A DNA stretch of 64,000 nt from Amycolatopsis mediterranei (GCF_026017845.1 NZ_CP100416.1:3708548-3772547), one strand, 5' to 3'; shown: positions 15,980-24,375, numbered from the stretch's first letter. The notes: generated by a model from the sequence alone, not told the origin. Made by a program: numbers and translations.

Positions 15980-17992
15980 TCACCCCAGCGGCGCGCGGTC
16001 CTCGATCAGTCCCGCCAGCAGATCGCCGTGGTCTTCGAGGCGGTCCAAGACGTCGTCCGCCGTGAACGTCAAGCGGTTCACGTGGCGGCAAGCTCGCACC
16101 TCGTCCCACGTCACCGGGGTCGACGCCGTCGGGTGGTCGCGGCCGCGCAACGAATACGGGGCCACCGTCGTCTTCGCCGGGTTGTTCTGGCTCCAGTCGA
16201 TGAACACCCGGCCCGTGCGCTGGGCCTTCGCCATCACCGCCGTCACCGACTCCGGTGTCTCCTTCGCCAGGCGCTGGGCGAGCCGCTTGGCGTACGCCGA
16301 CGGGGCCGCCGGGTCGTCCGTGCGGATTCCGCAGTAGAGCTGCATTCCCTTGGAGCCCGACGTTTTCGCGTACGGTGTCAGCCCGTCGGCGACCAGGACG
16401 TCGTGCAGGCGCTCCGCCACCCGGCAGCAGTCGACGATCGTCGTGCCCGGGCCCGGGTCCAGGTCGAACACCAGCCGGTCCGGGGGCTGCCGGGTGCCCT
16501 GCTCCACCGTCCACTGGGGAACGTGCAGCTCGAGCGCCGCCATGTTCGCCGCCCACACCAGGCCCGGGAGGTCGTCCAGGAGCGGGTAGTCGATCGTGCC
16601 GCCCGTGCCGGCCAGGCGCACCGTGCGCAGCCAGTCCGGGGCGCCCTTCGGGGCGTTCTTCTCGAACCACTTCTGGCCGTCGACGCCGTTCGGGTAGCGG
16701 ATGAACGTCACCGGCCGCCCGGCGAGGTGCGGCAGCAGCACCGCCGCGACGCGGGAGTAGTAGTTGATCACCTCGCCCTTGGTGAAGCCGTCCGCCGGGT
16801 ACAGCACCTTGTCCAGATTGGACAGTGTGAGCCGCCGATCGCCGGCCTGGACGGTGATCCGCTGCCCCGCCGGCTCGGGTGAAGGCGACGCCGACGCCGA
16901 AGCCGACGACGAGGGCGAAGGCGGTGCCGGAGCCGCGCCGGCGGGTTCGTGCGGAACCGCGCGCGGCGCCAGGACCTCGGCCGGGTCCTTGTCGTGGCGC
17001 AGGCCCCGCCAGGCGGTGTGGCGGACGCGGCCACCGCGGGTGAACTGGCGGTAGACGATCTCGCCGACCAGCCGCGGCTCCACCCAGCGGGCGCGGGCGG
17101 TGTCCTCCCGCGGCGGCGTCGTCACGAACGGGTGAGTGCGGCGCTCCATCGCCTCCAGCTGCGCCCGCAGGTCGGCGCGGGTGGCCTGGCTGAAGCCGGT
17201 GCCGACGTCGCCGATGTAGACCAGGTCGCCGGTCGCGGGGTCGTGCGCGCCGAGCAGGAGCCCGCCGAGGGTGCCGGTGAAGCTGTTCTGCCCGGGCCGC
17301 CAGCCGCAGACGATCACCTCCTGCGTCCGGACCAGCGGGTGCTTGAGCCACGAATCCGGCCGCTGCCCGGGGTGGTAGGCCGACGACCGCAGTTTCGCGA
17401 CGACGCCCTCGTACCCGGCGGACGCGGCGTGGGCGAGGAAGTCCGCGGGGGTGCGGCGATCGGCGGCGAGCTCGTCGAAGGTGACCGCGCGGACCACCGA
17501 AACGCGGTACGGATCGGGCATCGGCAGCTCGGCCAGCAGCCGGCGGCGCTCGTCGTACGGCATGGCCAGCAGGCTCTCGTCCCCGAGCCGGAGCAGGTCG
17601 AAGGCCAGGAACCGGACCGGGACGTCGGTGAACTCCCGCCCCTTCGGCCCGCTCTGGTGCCGGACGTAGCGGCCGCGGCGCTCCTGCATCCGCTCGAAGT
17701 CGATCCGGCCGTCCTCGCCGTAGACGACGATCTCGCCGTCCAGGTAGGCGGCGCGGCCGTCCAGTGCGGGGGCGAGCACGCCCTCGAGGTCGGTGAACTC
17801 CGCGGTGAAGTCGATGTTGTTGCGGCTGGTGAGCACGGTGGTGCCGTCCGGGGCGATCCGCATGGCCGCCCGGTAACCGTCCAGTTTGTACTCGTAGGCC
17901 CACTCCGGGCCGGTGCGCAGCCGCCCGCCGTCGGCCTTGGCGAGCATCGGCTCCAGCCAGGCCGGGACGAGCGACGCGTCGTCTGCCGCCAT
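15980..17992 (-). CDS. ligD: Two-domain LigD: ATP-dependent DNA ligase plus polymerase/primase
   Basis: A 670-residue non-homologous end-joining type protein. The N-terminal ligase domain (about 1-325) has the adenylation motif YKLDGYR, with Lys as AMP acceptor, and an OB fold. A Pro/Ser/Ala linker (about 330-360) follows. The C-terminal LigD polymerase domain (about 365-650) shows FDLDPGPG metal-binding Asps and TSGSKGMQ. There is no 3'-phosphoesterase (nuclease) domain and no Ku gene in the window. Domain order is ligase then polymerase, the reverse of mycobacterial LigD. GGAGG lies 6 bases before the ATG. Confidence 0.93.
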   Translation of the reverse strand: MAADDASLVPAWLEPMLAKADGGRLRTGPEWAYEYKLDGYRAAMRIAPDGTTVLTSRNNIDFTAEFTDLEGVLAPALDGRAAYLDGEIVVYGEDGRIDFERMQERRGRYVRHQSGPKGREFTDVPVRFLAFDLLRLGDESLLAMPYDERRRLLAELPMPDPYRVSVVRAVTFDELAADRRTPADFLAHAASAGYEGVVAKLRSSAYHPGQRPDSWLKHPLVRTQEVIVCGWRPGQNSFTGTLGGLLLGAHDPATGDLVYIGDVGTGFSQATRADLRAQLEAMERRTHPFVTTPPREDTARARWVEPRLVGEIVYRQFTRGGRVRHTAWRGLRHDKDPAEVLAPRAVPHEPAGAAPAPPSPSSSASASASPSPEPAGQRITVQAGDRRLTLSNLDKVLYPADGFTKGEVINYYSRVAAVLLPHLAGRPVTFIRYPNGVDGQKWFEKNAPKGAPDWLRTVRLAGTGGTIDYPLLDDLPGLVWAANMAALELHVPQWTVEQGTRQPPDRLVFDLDPGPGTTIVDCCRVAERLHDVLVADGLTPYAKTSGSKGMQLYCGIRTDDPAAPSAYAKRLAQRLAKETPESVTAVMAKAQRTGRVFIDWSQNNPAKTTVAPYSLRGRDHPTASTPVTWDEVRACRHVNRLTFTADDVLDRLEDHGDLLAGLIEDRAPLG

Positions 17993-18094
17993 TTCGGACC
18001 TCCGTCACCTTCCGTGCCCAAGGTAACCCGTTCGGCCTAGATTAGCTGGGTTTGCGCAGGTGAAAGCCGCTTGAACGCCTGTTCGGGGGGCCGG

Positions 18095-18652
18095 TCAAGC
18101 GGGCAGGAAGTCGTCGACGGCCCGGCGCAGCGTGGTGCGCACCTTGGCGGCGTCGTCGAGTTCGCCACCGTGCAGGGCGCCGTCGCGCAGCAGGACGAGC
18201 ACGCGGGCCGCGTGGTCCGGTTCCGGGTGGCCGAGGTCCGCCGCCTGGTCGCGCAGCACGCCGAAGAACCACTGCCGGTGGTCGTCGATGACCCGGCGGA
18301 CCCGGTTCGCCGGATCGGGGTACTCGGCGGCGGCGTTGAGGAACTGGCAGCCGCGGAAGTCTTCGCCGCACGTGGCGTCGCCGACCACCGCCATGGTCTC
18401 GGCCAGCGCCTCGCGCGGCGGTTTGCCCGCCCGCGCCGCGTCGACGGCCGCGCGGATCTGACGGCTGGTCTCGGCGAGGTAGGCCGCGACCAGGTCGTCT
18501 TTCGTCGGGTAGTGGCGGTAGAAGGTCGCCCGGGTCACGGCCGCCTCGGAAACCAGGCGTTCCACCCCGACGGCGTGGATGCCCTCGGCGTAGAAGAGGC
18601 GGGCGGCGGTCGCGAGCAGCCGGTCCTTCGGGTGCGGCTCGGCAGTCCTCAT
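18095..18652 (-). CDS. TetR family repressor
   Basis: The 185-residue regulator has an N-terminal helix-turn-helix (GVERLVSEAAVTRATFYRHY, about residues 28-47) and a ligand-binding C-terminal domain. It is divergent from the alpha/beta hydrolase gene. The 121-bp gap carries two copies of the same 17-bp site (18667 and 18741), one next to each start, so it very probably represses both itself and the hydrolase. The Met at 18652 was chosen as the usual family start; the frame is open further upstream over the operators. Confidence 0.9.
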   Translation of the reverse strand: MRTAEPHPKDRLLATAARLFYAEGIHAVGVERLVSEAAVTRATFYRHYPTKDDLVAAYLAETSRQIRAAVDAARAGKPPREALAETMAVVGDATCGEDFRGCQFLNAAAEYPDPANRVRRVIDDHRQWFFGVLRDQAADLGHPEPDHAARVLVLLRDGALHGGELDDAAKVRTTLRRAVDDFLPA

Positions 18653-18666
18653 TTCCGCAGCATAGA

Positions 18667-18683
18667 GAAAGACCGATCGTTCT
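18667..18683. promoter_or_regulatory. TetR operator copy 1
   Basis: GAAAGACCGATCGTTCT, an imperfect palindrome centred on CGATCG, lies 15 bp before the TetR gene start. The identical 17-mer recurs 74 bp away, which is strong evidence of a specific binding site. Confidence 0.75.
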
Positions 18684-18740
18684 GCCAGATCGGCTTCGTC
18701 ACATTGCCACGGCGTCCCGGAGAGGCCACAGTAGCTAGCA

Positions 18741-18757
18741 GAAAGACCGATCGTTCT
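18741..18757. promoter_or_regulatory. TetR operator copy 2
   Basis: Exact second copy of the 17-mer at 18667-18683. It lies just upstream of the AAAGGAG ribosome site of the hydrolase gene, where a bound repressor would block its transcription. Confidence 0.75.
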
Positions 18758-18773
18758 CCCAAAGGAGCCAGCC

Positions 18774-19478
18774 ATGAGCAAGCCCACCATCGTCCTGGTC
18801 CACGGCGCGTTCGCCGACTCGTCCAGCTGGACCGGGGTCGTCGCGAAGCTGCAGGAGCAGGGCTATCCGGTCCGGGCGGTGGCGAACCCGCTGCGGGGCG
18901 TCGAGTCCGACGCGGCCTACGTGAAGGACGTCGTCGACAGCGTCGAAGGCCCGGTCGTCCTGGCCGGCCACTCCTACGGCGGCGCCCTGATCACCCGCGC
19001 GGCCACCGACGCCCCCCACGTGCGTGCCCTGGTCTACATCGCCGCGTTCCAGCCGGACGCGGGGGAGAGCGTGTTCGAGCTGTCCGGCCGCTACCCGGGC
19101 GCCAAGCTCGGCCCGGAGACGACGAACGTCCTCGAGCAGGACGGTCAGCCCGAGCTGTCGATCAAGCCGGAGGACTTCGCCGAGGTCTTCGCCGCCGACG
19201 TCCCCGCCGCCACCGCGGCGATCATGGCGGTGACCCAGCGGCCGGTCGCGCAGCAGGCGCTGGCCGCGCCGTTCGAGGGCACCCCGGCGTGGACGAAGCT
19301 GCCGTCGTGGACGCTGGTCGCGAACCACGACAACGCGATCCCGGCCCAGGCGCAGGAGTTCATGGCCGAGCGCGCGTCGTCGACGGTCCGCCGGATCGAC
19401 GCCTCGCACGCGGTCGCGGTGTCGCAGCCGGACGTCGTCGCCGAGGTGATCCTCGCCGCCGCGGCGCACGTCGAGTGA
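18774..19478 (+). CDS. Alpha/beta hydrolase (esterase-like)
   Basis: A 234-residue cytoplasmic alpha/beta-fold hydrolase with the oxyanion motif VLVHGAFADSSSW, nucleophile elbow GHSYGG (Ser about residue 67) and a C-terminal His in DASHAVAVSQP. Relatives are small-ester or lactone hydrolases often induced by xenobiotics. AAAGGAG lies 6 bases before the ATG. The gene is divergent from the TetR gene, with an operator in front of each, so it is likely induced when the TetR ligand, perhaps the hydrolase substrate, appears. Confidence 0.88.
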   Translation: MSKPTIVLVHGAFADSSSWTGVVAKLQEQGYPVRAVANPLRGVESDAAYVKDVVDSVEGPVVLAGHSYGGALITRAATDAPHVRALVYIAAFQPDAGESVFELSGRYPGAKLGPETTNVLEQDGQPELSIKPEDFAEVFAADVPAATAAIMAVTQRPVAQQALAAPFEGTPAWTKLPSWTLVANHDNAIPAQAQEFMAERASSTVRRIDASHAVAVSQPDVVAEVILAAAAHVE

Positions 19479-19565
19479 GCCGGCGGCACCGGGCGGTCGC
19501 CCCGGATCGCCGCCAGGAGCCGGGCAGGTTCGGCTGAGGCGCCGGTTCGTGCTTCGCTGGAGGAC

Positions 19566-20183
19566 ATGACGAAGCCGGAGCGGTGGCGTCGGTACTGGGA
19601 CCGCAAGTCCACGACCTACGACGCGGAGATGGACTACTGGGATCGCCGTCTCTTCGGCGATTCGCGGGCGTGGGCTTGCGGCCAGGCGACGGGCGAGGTC
19701 CTGGAGGTCGCGGTCGGGACCGGGCTGAACCTCCCCAGCTACCCCGCGGGGGTGACGCTCACCGGCGTCGACCTCAGCGAGGGGATGCTGGCCATCGCCC
19801 GCGACCGCGCCCGACGGCTCGGCCACCCGGTGACCCTGCGCGAGGCCGACGCCGAGGCCCTGCCGTTCGCCGAAGCCTCGTTCGACACCGTGGTGTGCAC
19901 GTTCGGCCTCTGCGCCATCCCCGACCCCGCCGCCGCGGTCGGGGAGATGGTGCGGGTGCTGCGCCCGGGCGGGCGGCTGATCCTGGTCGACCACGTCGCC
20001 TCGTCGTCGCGGTTCGTGCGGGGCCTGCAGTGGCTGCTCGAGCTCGCGAGCGTCCCGCTGGCCGGCGAGCACTTCCGGCGGCGGCCGCTGCGGCTCGTCG
20101 AGGCGCTCGGGCTGCCGGTGCGGCGGCGGGAGCGGTTCAAGCTCGGGCTGGTGGAACGGCTGGTCGCCGCCAAGGTCAGCTGA
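19566..20183 (+). CDS. Class I SAM-dependent methyltransferase (UbiE-like)
   Basis: The 205-residue protein has the Rossmann SAM motifs VLEVAVGTGLNL (motif I, about 45), GVDLSEGML (acidic loop), DAEALPF and RVLRPGGRLILVDH. Its substrate is unknown; similar proteins include phospholipid and quinone methyltransferases. GGAGG precedes the ATG. The end overlaps by 8 bp the end of the convergent HAD phosphatase gene. It is probably transcribed alone. Confidence 0.88.
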   Translation: MTKPERWRRYWDRKSTTYDAEMDYWDRRLFGDSRAWACGQATGEVLEVAVGTGLNLPSYPAGVTLTGVDLSEGMLAIARDRARRLGHPVTLREADAEALPFAEASFDTVVCTFGLCAIPDPAAAVGEMVRVLRPGGRLILVDHVASSSRFVRGLQWLLELASVPLAGEHFRRRPLRLVEALGLPVRRRERFKLGLVERLVAAKVS

Positions 20184-20835
20184 TCAGTACGCTCTCGTCC
20201 AGCCCGGCCAGGATCGCCGCGGCGTCGTCGTAGACCGCCACGGCACCGGCGTCGGTCAGCTCCGCCGCGCCGACGCCGCCGGAGAGCACCGAAACCGTGC
20301 GCACGCCGGCCTTGGTGGCGGCGTGGACGTCCCAGACCGCATCGCCGACGAAGATCGTCTCCTCCGGTGCGGTCCCGGCCTTGTCGAGCGCGGCGAACAC
20401 CGGCTCCGGATCGGGCTTCGTCGCTTCGACGTCGTCACCGGAAACGATGCCCGCGACCACGTCGTCGACGTCGAGGACGCGGCGCAGCTCCTTGAGCTCG
20501 TCCGGCGCCGCCGACGTCGCCAGCACGACGCGGATCCCGCGGTCCGCCAAGACGCGGATGAGCTCGGGGGCGCGGTCGAACGGCCGCAGCAGGCCGGCCG
20601 TCTCCAGGTAGAAGCGGCTGTGCAGGTCCTTCGCCTCGTCGCCGATGCGGCCGGCGTCTTCGTCGCCCAGCAGGGTGCTCAACAGCTTGCCGGACCCCTT
20701 GCCGATCGCGCGGTGCACGCGCCAGGAGTCGACGTCCCGGTCCAGCTCGTGGAACGCCCGGCGCCAGGCGTGGACGTGGAGGTAGTTGGAATCGACGAGC
20801 GTGCCGTCGACGTCGAACAGGACCGCGGTGGCGAT
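20176..20835 (-). CDS. HAD superfamily phosphatase, apparent ATC start
   Basis: A 219-residue phosphoglycolate-phosphatase/beta-phosphoglucomutase-like hydrolase. Motif I is LFDVDGTLVDS with the nucleophile Asp, motif II VLATSAAP, and motif III/IV KPDPEPVF and FVGDAVWDV. The protein should begin a few residues before motif I. There, GAGGAG is followed after 6 bases by ATC and no ATG, GTG or TTG is near. The next canonical start upstream (20928) would add 31 unrelated residues and lie inside the divergent gene's start. I therefore infer a rare ATC initiation codon or a sequencing error. Confidence 0.85.
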   Translation of the reverse strand: MATAVLFDVDGTLVDSNYLHVHAWRRAFHELDRDVDSWRVHRAIGKGSGKLLSTLLGDEDAGRIGDEAKDLHSRFYLETAGLLRPFDRAPELIRVLADRGIRVVLATSAAPDELKELRRVLDVDDVVAGIVSGDDVEATKPDPEPVFAALDKAGTAPEETIFVGDAVWDVHAATKAGVRTVSVLSGGVGAAELTDAGAVAVYDDAAAILAGLDESVLIS

Positions 20836-20926
20836 GGTGAGCTCCTCGGGTCGGTGCGGTTTCCCCGTGCTCCGCGCGGGTATCGGGAGGGGTGATCCGA
20901 ATACCCCGGCCCGGAGGGAAGTACAC

Positions 20927-21571
20927 ATGACCGGCCTCGTCTCGGCGGGCTTCCGCGGGCTGGCGGCGCTGCGGCGCGCCCCGGCCTTCCACCCCGCGGG
21001 CGTGGTCCGGCACGGCGAACTCCGGCCCGTCGCCGACGACCTGCCGTGGCCGTCCGGGCCGGCGCCCGTCGTCGCCCGGCTGTCCAAGGGCGCCGGCACA
21101 CCCGGGCGGCTGCCGGACGCGCTCGGGCTGGCGGTGCGGATTCCCGGCGCGGGCCGCGACGGCGGGCCGTGGGACATCCTGCTGACGACGGCGGGCAGCG
21201 GGCACGTCGGCCGGATGCTGCCCCGGCCGGCGGCCGCGTGGACGCGCGGGGCCTACAGCAGTCTCGTGCCGTACCGCCGGGCCGACCGGCTCGTCTGGCT
21301 GGGGGCGTGGGCGGAGACGTCGTCGCCGCGGATCGAGGCGTCGCTCGACGCGGCCCGCGCGACGGGAACGTGGGAGTTCGTGCTCCGGACCGGCCGCGAA
21401 GACGGGCGCTGGTGCGACAGCGCCGTGCTGGCGCTGACCGGGACCGGCGGCGAGGCGCCGTCGTTCGATCCGATGCTGAACCGCCCGGACGGGCTGGAGT
21501 TCGCCCCGGACTGGCTGGTGCGGCTGCGGGAACGGGCCTACGCGGGGAGCCGGGCCGGGCGGCCGTCGTGA
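20927..21571 (+). CDS. Catalase-fold-like protein (sometimes annotated phosphodiesterase)
   Basis: The 214-residue protein has a central segment ARLSKGAGTPGRLPDALGLA that recalls the strand after the distal site in heme catalases (RFS...RGFAVKF), but it is far shorter and lacks a recognisable proximal Tyr heme ligand. Catalytic activity is uncertain. It starts with ATG after GGAGGG and shares a ~90-bp divergent promoter region with the HAD gene. The name phosphodiesterase for this group has no sequence support that I can see. Confidence 0.65.
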   Translation: MTGLVSAGFRGLAALRRAPAFHPAGVVRHGELRPVADDLPWPSGPAPVVARLSKGAGTPGRLPDALGLAVRIPGAGRDGGPWDILLTTAGSGHVGRMLPRPAAAWTRGAYSSLVPYRRADRLVWLGAWAETSSPRIEASLDAARATGTWEFVLRTGREDGRWCDSAVLALTGTGGEAPSFDPMLNRPDGLEFAPDWLVRLRERAYAGSRAGRPS

Positions 21572-21595
21572 CCCGGCCGCCCGGCCCGGCACCCG

Positions 21596-22051
21596 TCACC
21601 GCGAGTCGGCGACAGGACTGCGCGTGGCGCCGAGCGGGATCAGGCCGAGTGCGATCATCCCGACGCCCAGGCCGAAGTGCAGCCAGTTGTCGGCGGTGTT
21701 GACCGGGACGAAGTTGGCCGCGCTGCCCTGGTCGATCACCAGGCCGTAGAGCCACAGGACCAGGTAGATCACCCCGCCGCCGACGAGGAAGGCCCGGGCG
21801 CCGCTCGCCGTCCTCGCCAGGGCGAGCCCGGCGACGCCGAAGGCGAGGTGCACGATGTTGTGCAGGATCGAAACGGCGAAGACGCCCAGGAGCAGGGCGC
21901 CGGAATGGTGCCCGGCCCAGGTGAGCATGTCGTAGTGGGTCGTCACGCCGGGAATGAACCCCAGCACGCCGACCAGCAGGAAAACCACTCCCACGATCGC
22001 GGCGAGGAGCTGGCGCGGGGTTCGCCGGACCTCGGTTTCCATCGATGCCAT
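21596..22051 (-). CDS. DUF4383 four-helix membrane protein
   Basis: Small integral membrane protein of 151 residues with four hydrophobic segments (LLAAIVGVVFLLVGVLGFI, ALLLGVFAVSILHNIVHLAF, FLVGGGVIYLVLWLYGLVI and FGLGVGMIALGLIPLG), matching DUF4383. The HNIVHLAFG motif with two His is conserved in the family. The role is unknown; members are often in stress regulons with the kinds of small genes seen here. GGGAGGAAA precedes the ATG by 6 bases. Confidence 0.85.
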   Translation of the reverse strand: MASMETEVRRTPRQLLAAIVGVVFLLVGVLGFIPGVTTHYDMLTWAGHHSGALLLGVFAVSILHNIVHLAFGVAGLALARTASGARAFLVGGGVIYLVLWLYGLVIDQGSAANFVPVNTADNWLHFGLGVGMIALGLIPLGATRSPVADSR

Positions 22052-22192
22052 GGTCGTTTCCTCCCGATTCGGTGAGCGGGCCCCTCGGCCGGGGGACCCG
22101 CCGGGCGACATGCCCGGCGCCGCGGCCGGCAAACGCGTTTCGCCCGGCGGTCCGCCGGGTATGCCCGGGTTTCGCCCGATCGGAGGAAGCGA

Positions 22193-22351
22193 ATGAGCAC
22201 TCCCGAAATCGACCCGGTGACCGCCGAGAGCATGGAAGCCGACGCCGACATCGCCGGCGAGCACACCGAGCCGACGTTCCGCGACCAGGAGCCCCGCGCC
22301 GGCGACAGCGACGAAGAGGACGCCGACCGCGGGGGCATGCCCTCGGCGTGA
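22193..22351 (+). CDS. Short acidic protein (52 residues)
   Basis: A compact ORF beginning MSTPEIDPVTAES and ending DRGGMPSA, rich in Asp and Glu, with no signal or membrane segment. It is supported by a strong GGAGGAAG 4 bases before the ATG, normal G/C-ending codons throughout and a position between two genes of similar small-protein character. Function is unknown; it is probably intrinsically disordered. The GC-rich palindrome at 22099-22119 lies upstream and may be its promoter region or a leader hairpin. Confidence 0.65.
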   Translation: MSTPEIDPVTAESMEADADIAGEHTEPTFRDQEPRAGDSDEEDADRGGMPSA

Positions 22352-22568
22352 GGTCGGGGCCGCGAGGCGGTGGCGAGCATTTCGCCGGGGCCGATTTCTT
22401 CGGTCGCGGTGTCTTTCACGGAATGCGCCGCCGACGAGTTTGCGGGCTTTTCGGTTTCGGCTTCGCGGATTTCCCCCGATCGGCCGCATCGACCGGCGAA
22501 TCGCCGTGTTTGACGGGTTCGCGAACGGATATCCGATCGGGTGAACGTCGTGAAGGAGGTGGTCACCG

Positions 22569-23294
22569 GTGCTGGCCAGGCACAATTCGGTGTGGCTGGT
22601 GCCGCGGCACGGCGCACTGGCCAAGGCCTCGGTCGTCGGCGTGCTGGATCGGACGACCTATCCGGAGCTGCGTGACCGGTTGCTGGAATTCGGGGCGGAT
22701 TCCGAGGACGGTGTGCTGATCGACGTCGAGCGCCTCGAACTGCGCGACCGGGCGCTGATCCGCGTGTTCACCCTGGTCGCCCTGCGCGTGGGTGAGTGGC
22801 CGGCCGTCCCGTTCGCGTTGGTGACCGGGCGTCCGGAACAGCGCGCGGCGCTCGCGGCGACCGGCGTGCCGGTGTACGCGGACACCGCCACGGCGGAGGC
22901 GGCGCTGACCCGCCCGGCCCGGCGACAGGTGGGGCGCCTGCTCGACCGTTCGCCGCGCACGTCGGCGCGGGCCCGCGGGTTCGTCCGCGGGATCTGCGCC
23001 GAGTGGATGGTGCCGGAGCTGGCCGAGGACGCCGAGCTGATCGCGACCGAGCTGGTCGAGAACACGCTCCGCCACACGGATTCGGCGCCCCGGCTGCGGC
23101 TGGAGCTGCGCCGCGGGACCTTGTCCGTGGCGGTCTCCGACGAGAGCGGGCGCCCGGCGGTGCTGCGCGAGGGCCTCGACCTGGCCCGGGCGGGGCTGGG
23201 GCTGCGGATGGTGACCAAAGTCGCGAAGCGGTGGGGGAGCAGCCGGTCCCGCTCGGGCGGGAAGACGGTGTGGGCTTTGCTGGCGCGCCGGTGA
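22569..23294 (+). CDS. STAS-like plus HATPase anti-sigma regulatory protein
   Basis: The 241-residue cytoplasmic regulator joins an N-terminal STAS-like domain (about 8-110, with VLIDVERLELRDRALIRVF) to a C-terminal RsbW-type ATPase domain (about 120-241, with N-box ELVENTLRHT and G-motif GLGLRMV). It should act in partner switching that controls an alternative sigma factor, probably both binding ATP and interacting with a STAS or sigma partner. The GTG start follows AAGGAGG with rather long spacing. No sigma factor gene is adjacent. Confidence 0.85.
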   Translation: MLARHNSVWLVPRHGALAKASVVGVLDRTTYPELRDRLLEFGADSEDGVLIDVERLELRDRALIRVFTLVALRVGEWPAVPFALVTGRPEQRAALAATGVPVYADTATAEAALTRPARRQVGRLLDRSPRTSARARGFVRGICAEWMVPELAEDAELIATELVENTLRHTDSAPRLRLELRRGTLSVAVSDESGRPAVLREGLDLARAGLGLRMVTKVAKRWGSSRSRSGGKTVWALLARR

Positions 23295-23298
23295 GCCG

Positions 23299-23480
23299 CT
23301 GAGGACTCGGCCGCAGCTGTCGCGCCTGCCCGGCTTGGCCCTGGCCGCGGAAGCGGGTTCGGTTCGGCGCTGGTCGCGGCCGTTCCGCCCGGCTCGGCCC
23401 CTTGCCGCAGCTGTGGCGCCCGGCTCGGCCCTTGCCGCGCAGGGAGGTGCAGCTCGGCCCTTACCGCTGAAGGAAGCGGG
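23299..23480. repeat. Degenerate GC-rich repeats in an intergenic gap
   Basis: Phrases such as CGCAGCTGTNGCGCC, GGCTCGGCCC and TTGCCGC recur two or three times between the HATPase gene and the convergent lipoprotein gene, spaced roughly 30 to 100 bp apart. There is no supported gene in this 268-bp gap. Confidence 0.45.
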
Positions 23481-23486
23481 AAGTGT

Positions 23487-23504
23487 GGCCCGGTTCACCG
23501 GGCC
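23487..23504 (-). terminator. Hairpin downstream of the lipoprotein gene
   Basis: GGCCCGG and CCGGGCC form a perfect 7-bp stem with loop TTCA, 59 bp after the lipoprotein stop. There is no U-tract. Confidence 0.4.
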
Positions 23505-23562
23505 GAACGGCCGCCACCAGGGTGTTCGATGCCCGGCGGCGGCCGTCGAGTGCCGGGAGCCG

Positions 23563-24294
23563 TCAGGAACCCGGGCCGGAGTAGATCTCGGCTGCCGGGG
23601 GCTCGGAGACCGTGGCCGGCTTGTTCCAGTCGCTGAACTCCATCGCGCCCTGCTTCGGGTCCGCCATGCGCAGCAGGTAGTGGGGCTCGGTCGCCGCCAC
23701 CGTGGCCGTGCCGTCCGGGCTCGTGAAGGTCAGCGCCGGTGCGCCCGCGAGCGTCGTCGGCTCGCCCGGCTTGAAGGTCGACTTCTGCATCTCGCCCAGC
23801 GTGCCCTCGGTGAACGACTTGTAGTCGAGGAACATCTTGAACGCGTCCGCGATGCCTTCGCCGATCTTGGCCTTCGACGACACCCACTTGCCGGTGAGCT
23901 GCTTGGCCGCCGAGGCCGGGACGCCGGCCTGCTTCACCAGCGAGTCGCTGAACTTGAAGTAGTACTTGTCGCCGATCCGCAGGACGGGGATCTCGAGGCC
24001 GTCCTTCACCACCGTGCCGCTCGCGCTGTCCGGGTTGAGCTGCAGGTCCAGGTTGAGGGCGCTGCCCTCCTGGGTCATCGTGCCCTTGACGTGCACGGCC
24101 GTGGCCTGCTTGGCGGCGTCGTTGATCGCGGCGCCCACCTTGGCGGCGTCGAGCGCCGGGGTCGCCGGAGCCGTGGACGACGCCGGCGTGGTGGAGCCGG
24201 CCGCGGCCGGGGCCGGCGTGCTCGGGGTGCCGGAGCAGCCGGCGAGGGCGAGGGAACCGGCCGTGAGGAGCGCGGCCAGGCGAAGGCGAGGCAT
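23563..24294 (-). CDS. LppX/LprAFG-type lipoprotein
   Basis: A 243-residue lipoprotein with signal MPRLRLAALLTAGSLALAGC, an Ala/Pro/Thr linker and a C-terminal beta-rich half-barrel of the LppX_LprAFG type (for example AVHVKGTMTQEG, LRIGDKYYFKFSD and KWVSSKAKIGEG). Members carry lipids or lipoglycans across the periplasm in mycobacteria; the ligand here is unknown. The start was chosen at the signal peptide Met. An ATG 15 bp upstream is in frame and neither has a strong ribosome site. Confidence 0.85.
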   Translation of the reverse strand: MPRLRLAALLTAGSLALAGCSGTPSTPAPAAAGSTTPASSTAPATPALDAAKVGAAINDAAKQATAVHVKGTMTQEGSALNLDLQLNPDSASGTVVKDGLEIPVLRIGDKYYFKFSDSLVKQAGVPASAAKQLTGKWVSSKAKIGEGIADAFKMFLDYKSFTEGTLGEMQKSTFKPGEPTTLAGAPALTFTSPDGTATVAATEPHYLLRMADPKQGAMEFSDWNKPATVSEPPAAEIYSGPGS

Positions 24295-24375
24295 GGGTGA
24301 TCCGTTCATGAAGGCCGGGGCGTCCCCGGACACGAACGGGCTATCGTCCGAACGGGTGTTCCGTTACATCCGCCG

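Noticed and set aside
13818..18008. 1,396-residue open frame on the minus strand
   Set aside because: It runs out of frame through LigD and antisense to two other supported genes; its Arg/Pro-rich composition is typical of GC-rich shadow frames.
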